A stretch of DNA of 64,000 nucleotides from Prochilodus magdalenae (lineage: Eukaryota; Chordata; Actinopteri; Characiformes; Prochilodontidae). The notes beneath the pieces were generated by a model that did not search any database, was not told where the DNA came from, and saw only the letters and a list, made by a program, of their open reading frames with translations. Below, piece by piece: positions 35,441 through 64,000 of this stretch (positions within the stretch are counted from its first letter, which is position 1; each line of letters starts with the position of its first letter). A program made the position numbers and the translations under genes. The stretch covers positions 1,177,501-1,241,500 of the forward strand of contig JAMWET010003177.1 of assembly GCA_024036415.1 (NCBI GenBank), given 5' to 3'.

Positions 35441-37971
35441 CTGTTGCAAATTGAAACCAACACTGAGAAATGAAGGTGCATTTTATATTTTAGTTGTTTT
35501 ACAATTAGCCAAAATTCAGACTGCTGGCATATCAGATTTTTTTTACTTCCAAATTAGATCTTTTGAGATCGCACTTATTTGCAGATGATCAGATCAGATT
35601 TGTTTGTCCTGACGACATCAATCTAAATACATAGGTCACCGTAGTAGGCATCATTAACTGCACGGCAAACCTCAAGCGAGAAATGCAGCAGACGCATCTG
35701 AAAAATCAGAATGGAAATTTCAAACAACTTCCAAATGAGGTTTAGATTTGATTAGCAAAATTATTACGTTTTTTTTTTTTGTGTGCTATCCATATGATGA
35801 AAAAACCCATCTGGATACAATCTGGATATGCGAAAAATCAGACTTGGGCCTGCAGTCTAAACAAGGTCTTAGTTACTCAAATTCAGACAGTATAAAAGAG
35901 GCAAATAAGGGGAAAACAGCAATATCCTAAAGATAATACCTCTAGACAATTTAAAATAATGTTTCATACCAAACAAAAACACATCTAACATAATTGGATT
36001 TGATTCAATTTTGCAGCAGTTGGGAGAAAAACAATAGATGAGTTATTACAGTTAATGTAGTTTGCCGTTGCAGGCTTTAATAGAGAAATGTAATCTAATA
36101 AAATGGAGCTTATAACCTGCTTTTAAAAATAATTACACTAAATAAACAAGTGTTAAACTTTCAAGCCAAAAAATATATACATGTATATGTTGACCCATAA
36201 GAGGGAGGTCCATATGTAAATTAACATAAAACAATCACAACTTAAAGCATAACTGCAAAATTGGTCATAATATTCGCATGCCTGTCGCCCTTCTGCTACA
36301 GGAAATGGTGGTCACACCATACACCAATATAGGAATTATGTTTTACGACCCACCCTTGTTTTCTGTGGGGTCTTGGTGAAAAAAAAAAGTAAAAAGTGCA
36401 TCAGTAATATTATAGAATTTCTTGGTGTATTATACAGTATTGTGTTTAGTGTGTGATGCAACTCCAGAATCATAAAACATTTCTAAAAAATAAGTGCTTC
36501 ATTTGGGAAATTCAGGTATCTTTTACACAAATAAAAAGACACACATACTAATTATATAATACTATATATTATATGGGACTCCGATACGCCTGCTCCCGTC
36601 ACTGCATACAGAGGCGCTCAAAGAGGAGCTGCCCTGCATCCACACAGACGCACCTGTAGCGACTACACATGAACGATAGAAGAGTACCCGCTCAGTATTT
36701 TGCTCTCGCAGTGAAAGACTTGCTATTAGTAATACATCATTAACCGCAGCAAATCGTGGGCCAAGTATGAGAACTCTAAATCCATGTTAAACGAAACGGG
36801 TTTAGCCCTACATAAAAATGGCTACCCTCCTATATTTGCTGTGGGTGGGTGGCCGGCCAGAGTACCACTGAATGAGATCACGGTCCCGGTGAGCCTACAG
36901 AGTGTAACATGCTAAGTCTCACCGGCTAGTTATCGAGATCAGTGGCGGAAACCTATATATGTAAACAGCAAATCATAAAACATGCAAATTTCCACATTAA
37001 AGGGACTAACAACGTTGGCTGCACTGAACAATCAGCATCATCGGGTTTAAGGGGCAAAAAGTGCGGAAATTAACATTAAAGGAAGGTTACGGTCAAAAGT
37101 GATGAAAAACAAAGCGGTAAAAAACGAGCTCCGTCTTGAATGAAAGCAGCAAGCAAGCTAGCTAACTCATTGTCATTCAAGATGGACAATCTCAGTGGGT
37201 CGCCTCGTTAACTACGTGAGAGAAAGCTATTCATCAGATAGAGATCAGTTAGAAAAGCACAGCTTCGATGATGGATTTAATGGCGGTCCCCTAATAGACC
37301 ACTTAAAGGCAAAAAGGGATAAACAACTTTAAAATAAGGGATAACATTAGCTGGGCGCCCGGGTTGAATCCCAGCAGCCATTAGATCGAGCAGCTAGCCA
37401 AAAGTGTTAATAAACGCACTTAGGAAGCTGGCTAGCGACCGAGTTACGTTATTAATTCCGTAATGGAATCACAATGGCAGCAAGCGCTAAAAAACACAGC
37501 AGAAAATACGTTAGCCATCAGGCTAAAAATGGTACATGGCTAACCGCTAAGCTAGCTGACTAGCCGGAGCGATAATAAATATTTTGGACAATTGTGCTAC
37601 GGCTTAATAAAGAAAGTTACTCCACGGTTAGCTACAGAATCCAGCATTTAAAATACAAACATATTAGGCTCTGTGAGCCCGCAGCTATGTCAAAACTGTT
37701 TAACGCGGCTGGCTGGCTAGCTAGCTAGACAACCTGATACCTTTCCATGTACTTAGCCAGCCAGCTATGTTTGACTGGCGGACCAATACAAGAGACGAGC
37801 TAGCCTGCTAGCATAGCTTACTGCAGCTGCAGCTGCTTCACTGACACGCTAGCAAGCGGGTTAATTTCTCCATAAACATACTGGTTACTCCTCTGTACTT
37901 CTAAAGCAGTGTTTAATACGACAATACTTGAAGTCATACAATACGAACATGGATTTTCAGCCAAAATTAAC
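35441..37971 (-). other. nsd2: NSD2 first intron (5' UTR intron), inferred
   Basis: The first coding exon begins after a TTGCAACAG acceptor (minus strand) at 35440. The nearest good upstream donor is CAG|GTTAAT at 37971-37966. No exon was recognised between. The rightmost kilobase is relatively CpG-rich with TAGCTAGC-like palindromic runs. The pairing of this donor and acceptor is an inference. Confidence 0.45.
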
Positions 37972-38340
37972 CTGTTTGCAGCATTACGGTTACTCCAACC
38001 TCTATTCATTCGAGTCAAGGCTTGCGGGAAACTCATCCCAATCAGCGCGAAAAATACTCACTCCCGATTGGTCGGCGGCAGCGGCAGAATTCACCCGGCC
38101 TTTTCAAACACTGTAGCACTGCAGTCTGTCCAGCGGCCGCTGAGCATCTTCAAAAACTCGCATACAGGGGCGCAAAACTACCCGCTCCGTTACCCGCGCT
38201 TCACAAATACGATTCTTAGGTCGCTTGTTTTTGTTATTTTGAAAAAGTACGTCGCTTACTGAAACAGGGCGGCCTGCAGGAATGAGCGAAGGAGGGCATC
38301 CTCACCACGTGACGTCGTACGCAAGAAGGCGGGATTCACT
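37972..38340 (-). promoter_or_regulatory. nsd2: NSD2 promoter and probable non-coding exon 1
   Basis: Visible motifs: a CCAAT at 38038-38042 on the plus strand and another at 38067-38071 on the minus strand; an E2F-like TTTCGCGC on the minus strand at about 38046-38053; and an overlapping E-box and CRE (CACGTGACGTC) at 38306-38316. A minus-strand splice donor at 37971 would end a short non-coding exon 1. These are usual for a TATA-less housekeeping or cell-cycle promoter. Start site position is inferred. Confidence 0.5.
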
Positions 38341-39397
38341 TGTATGGTTGCCAGTTCCTCCAAGAGGACAGGGTGGATGCTACGTGCAGGAACGTAAATG
38401 ACAACGCGGTCTTGCCTAATTTACGAGCAACATGTATTGGTTAATTTTGTTTTATCATGTAGACGTAGTGGTGTTACTCAGTTAAACCAGCTTTTAAGTA
38501 TAATGCCATATAGATGTTGCTGTCTTTTGGTGAGGTGGAGTACAAGCGCGGAGCACCATCTGGCAACCCAAAAAATAAGCGCGCCAGAGAATCACTCGAA
38601 AGGCATTCCTGCGAGAGGAGGTTTGGACTGTATCATAGCCCTGGTCCATAGTATTATAAGTGCAATATATTTTTAATTCTTTTTTTAATTCTTTTTTCCC
38701 CCCCGAGTCGTTTTCCCATCCGCTTCCTCTAAGGTGTTGCAACTGGCTGACCTCCCACATATCAGGCCTGCAGGACACAGTACTATTGGATGTGATTGTT
38801 TAGGATTTATGTATGTTTTCTGAGCTATTGTCTTTATTAAAGCTTATATGACACATTTATTATGGATTTCTTTTGGGGGTTCTTCAACTTTCATCAGTGG
38901 ATGAAGCAATTTAACTTTATTTCTGTGAGTGATCAAAATATAACATTCAGCTTTGCACAGCGTAAACCAGAATTTGCTTCTTGTCATTTTAGAATGAGCA
39001 GCATTTGTGCATTAAGTGGAGGAAGTGGATCAATGCTGAATGACAGGCAGGGAAGTTATTTTGGTTGATTAATTAAGGTTTAACTCTATACTGTGAATTT
39101 GTAAGTGGAGATAGCACAATAGCACTACTTTTCTGATACTGACATTGAAACTTTATGTAAAAGCTGTTTACAATACCCTCTATGTCTTCTGTAAAACTAC
39201 TAAGCTTAAAAATGGGCAAACAGCTATTTTTAGCTAAAGCACTCAATTTAAAGACATATATTCCACACAGTACCACCACATTTCTCACCAACATTCAGTG
39301 ATGGTGATGGGAAACGTGCATCACAACGTGAACATGACTATTATAGCTATTGATCTGGCATGTGTCTTCTGAGTTTTTATTTATAATATTGTTAATA

Positions 39398-39467
<70 letters not shown>

Positions 39468-40124
39468 GTAGGTAGGTAGGTAGGTAAATAATAATTGCAT
39501 GTACCTCTCCACTATGAATGTTTTAAAATATGTTTCAGGACAAAATATTTTCTCAAGGCATTCTGTGTTCAATTTCATGAAATATATTAAATAGATCAAT
39601 AGGATAAATAGATTTTAGAGGCATTAAACTCCCCATATGTCTGGTTACTGTCACCACAGTGAGGAATTCTAACTCGTTATGCTCCTCTGGTTTCACATCA
39701 GACCACTTTGACTGATTTGTTTACAGTTAACATTTAGAAACACCTGAAACACCTGAATGGATGAGCATGTGGGCCACTGTACTCAAACTAGCCAAACCCA
39801 GATCAGGAATACTCCGATTAGAAGACATAACGTGCTTGCAGTTGTTTCTCCTGTATGGATCGCCCCCTATAGGTTCCACAACTGGACAATTGGCAGTGTT
39901 GAATAGGGTGAACTGAGCGTCCACTTGGCCTGGCCTCCATTTTCTTCTCAGGCTTTTTTAAGGCTTTCAGTGGAGATGGGAGCTGCAGGGGGAGCAGCAA
40001 CCATTCTCAGATAGAGCTGGAGAGTTGTCTATATCAGTTATCAGTGACATTAACACTAAAACTAGAAGCTGACAGACGCAGCGAACCGAACAAAAGCGTT
40101 TAAGTTTTAGCTGAATTAGTTTTC
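38341..40124. other. NSD2-LETM1 intergenic spacer
   Basis: About 1.8 kb between the divergent promoters. It contains a (TA)n run at about 39401-39464 followed by (GGTA)n at about 39466-39485. No exon with splice borders or recognisable protein was seen. Confidence 0.6.
39401..39485. repeat. (TA)n then (GGTA)n compound microsatellite
   Basis: About 32 TA units followed by about five GGTA units. The Tyr-Ile repeat frames read across it are not coding. Confidence 0.95.
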
Positions 40125-40205
40125 ATTCCACCTTAAATGATGCAGCGGTTGCGCTGTCGCCGGACCCTAACCGCTGCAGGACTTAAGGTGGAACGGAAAA
40201 TTAGA
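40118..40205. repeat. near-perfect palindrome (fold-back MITE) upstream of LETM1
   Basis: The left arm (TTCATTCCACCTTAAATGAT, then GCAGCGGTT) is the inverted complement of the right arm (AACCGCTGCAGGACTTAAGG, then TGGAACGGAAAATTA), with an 18-nt loop. It would form an approximately 35-bp hairpin. The organisation and the ATTTTC-TTCCACC termini recall the small fold-back elements of fish (Angel type), but that assignment is from memory. It lies about 420 bp before the LETM1 ATG. Confidence 0.75.
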
Positions 40206-40620
40206 ACAAGATGTGAACAGCTTCATGTAGTTCGGGGGCTTGGCTAGTTAGACGGGGTGATGTTTGAATCACTTGTAAATTGCCCTGTAAGTAATTCAAT
40301 CCTGAAATGGCTTCAGGCAGTGTCCCACAGCAGGGCAGACGCTGAGCTCAACACTCCCTCTGCTGGCCGAGCTGCGCTCACAGGAAGGCGGAAGCGACCG
40401 AAGGCCTCCCCTGTTCCCACAGCGCTGCCTGTCTGACTGAGAGCTCATAGATCTAACCACCGCAGAGGCAGCAAGGACATGGCAGCAGGGATTTGGCACT
40501 ATGACTTTTGTAGCTAGATAGGTGGTAAACCGTCCATAAACTATTGACAGCGCTGTAACCTGATCGTGGTCCTTTTTTAATTAACGTGGGACAGATTTTC
40601 TTCCTCCACACGGGAACACA
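40206..40620 (+). promoter_or_regulatory. letm1: probable LETM1 promoter and 5' UTR
   Basis: This is the moderately CpG-containing interval immediately before the LETM1 start codon. I see no TATA box at a convincing distance. The location is by position only; no transcription start motif is decisive. Confidence 0.35.
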
Positions 40621-62725
<22,105 letters not shown>

Positions 62726-64000
62726 GTGAGTGAGGGGCTGACGGTACACTGGGGAATTAATAAAACCACTGGAGGTCCTTTTGTGTCTTGCAAACACCGT
62801 CTGTATGAATGTGTGGCAGACTTGGCTGAAGTCCTGCTACCACTGCATTCTTATTCGTAGTTAGGCAAAAGATCCATCCCCAGCCTCAGAGAATGCGACT
62901 ACTCACGTTAGTAGTTTGGATTGCACGCTAGAGGTCTCTCAATCTTTTGCAGTGGTGTTCCAAGCGCTGCCTCAGCCTTCTGAAGTTGGCCAGCAACAAA
63001 ATTTTACCGGCCCGAGCAAATGTAACGACGTAATCCATGTAGCCTGCTCAGTTTGACTGTATAATCACGCAACATGATCCACACTAAACAATTTTGAACA
63101 TTCCAACAATGTTTTTAAACATTTATCCATAATGCTTATTTTATGAATCAAGAAGAGGAGCATTTTACATACATTAGAAATATGACCATAGGTAGCTACG
63201 TCCATCAATATTAGTTATGAGCCACCAGCCAGCAGATATTTTCATTGTTTTGTCCTAGAAAACAATTATCACAACCATAATGTTGAATGGTCACTGAATT
63301 GAATGAATATGTTTGTTTAAATGTCTATATGCTGTATTTTATTAAAAAAAAAAAAAAAAAATCTACAAAATCTACAAAACACCCCTCTTGCAGTACCACC
63401 ATGGTAGCAACCAGTAGCTTGGAAACCCACTGCTCTACAATTCAGAAGTGCAGAATTATGCCAGAGAAGGCATCCACCAAATCAGGCCCAACTTTCATGC
63501 AAGAGTGGCTGAACATTGAGCCTGCATCCAGAAACCTGCTCAGTCCATGCCAAAGCTTTGTTTAGTTAGATTGATTTATCTCCTCTTCTTATTAGAATTT
63601 CTAGTTTCTAAAGGTGTCATAAAGAGCAGAAGTATGTTGTGGTCTCCTTCACTCCTTTCCCCACTGTGTGAGTCACTGTATGGGTGTGTGTGCGGTTGGT
63701 GGTTCAGGCTGTATAGGACGACACGCCTCTGACAGTCAGAGCAGTCATTCTAGCAAATAATTATCACAGTCATAATGTTTAATGATCACGGAATATATAT
63801 ATAAATAAATCTAAAGGAATTGGTTGGAAATGTCTGTATGTTGTATTTAACTAGTACTAAAAAAAAATAACATAAAAAATCGCCCCCCTCTTGCATTACT
63901 GCCGTGGCCCACTGGGGGGCAGCAACCGATAGCTTGAAAAATCACTGCTCTACAGTTCAGAAGGACTAGTACCAACTCTACACCAACCAACTCTAACTCT
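62726..64000. other. letm1: LETM1 intron 12, continuing past the window
   Basis: Begins with GTGAGT after exon 12. The next human exon would begin DLQEIKKEL; no such exon is visible before 64,000. The interval is largely repeats. Confidence 0.6.
63240..63975 (+). repeat. tandem repeat units and duplicated block, copy 2
   Basis: 63240-63430 (CATAATGTTGAATGGTCAC, an A-run, then AGCAACCAGTAGCTTGGAAA) is repeated in diverged form at 63748-63965 (CATAATGTTTAATGATCACG, AGCAACCGATAGCTTGAAAA), a spacing near 490 bp. Between them 63495-63745 is the second copy of 62080-62345. The region is non-coding, downstream of the last LETM1 exon in the window. Confidence 0.7.

Noticed and set aside
38398..38778. 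Open frames between NSD2 and LETM1 considered as a small gene
   Set aside because: No similarity on either strand and no supporting splice or start context.

Overview
This is a vertebrate nuclear genomic window, almost certainly from a ray-finned (teleost) fish. All three genes are split into short exons with GT-AG introns, and the encoded proteins are close to human BLTP1, NSD2 and LETM1. The spaces between are filled with typical teleost repeats: hAT and Tc1 relics, CR1/L2-type LINE ends, MITEs, tRNA-type SINE tails and long (TA)n and (TG)n runs. I see no bacterial, viral or CRISPR content.

Layout. (1) 1-18,390, plus strand: the 3' quarter of BLTP1 (KIAA1109/tweek), a bridge-like lipid transfer protein. 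Twenty-one coding exons give 1,322 residues to the natural stop at 17,468, followed by a 3' UTR with an AATAAA signal. One intron holds a Tc1-like transposon into which a LINE has inserted. (2) 18,391-23,214: intergenic repeat cluster, including a non-autonomous hAT element (19,155-21,208) with a perfect 8-bp target-site duplication and at least two smaller inverted-repeat elements nested in it. (3) 23,215-about 38,060, minus strand: NSD2 (H3K36 methyltransferase), complete, 23 coding exons, 1,484 residues. A decayed autonomous hAT transposon sits in an intron that splits the SET-coding exons. A CpG-containing promoter with CCAAT, E2F-like and E-box/CRE motifs lies near 38,000-38,340. (4) 40,621 to the right edge, plus strand: LETM1 (inner mitochondrial membrane protein), 12 coding exons, 610 residues; its last exons lie beyond 64,000.

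NSD2 and LETM1 are divergently transcribed, as their human orthologues are on 4p16.3. BLTP1 ends tail-to-tail with NSD2. The three proteins act in different places (organelle contact-site lipid transfer, chromatin, mitochondrial ion homeostasis), and nothing here suggests they form a functional system.

Exon boundaries were placed by reading splice sites and keeping frame. The NSD2 exon sum (4,455 nt) and the BLTP1 sum (3,969 nt) are both multiples of three with no internal stop, which supports the models. The observations most worth following are: a 57/60-identical inverted repeat around LETM1 exon 11; a (TG)n tract directly before the LETM1 exon 10 acceptor; an in-frame 42-nt cassette exon in BLTP1; and a GC-AG intron in NSD2. 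I did not find a convincing new multi-gene system.
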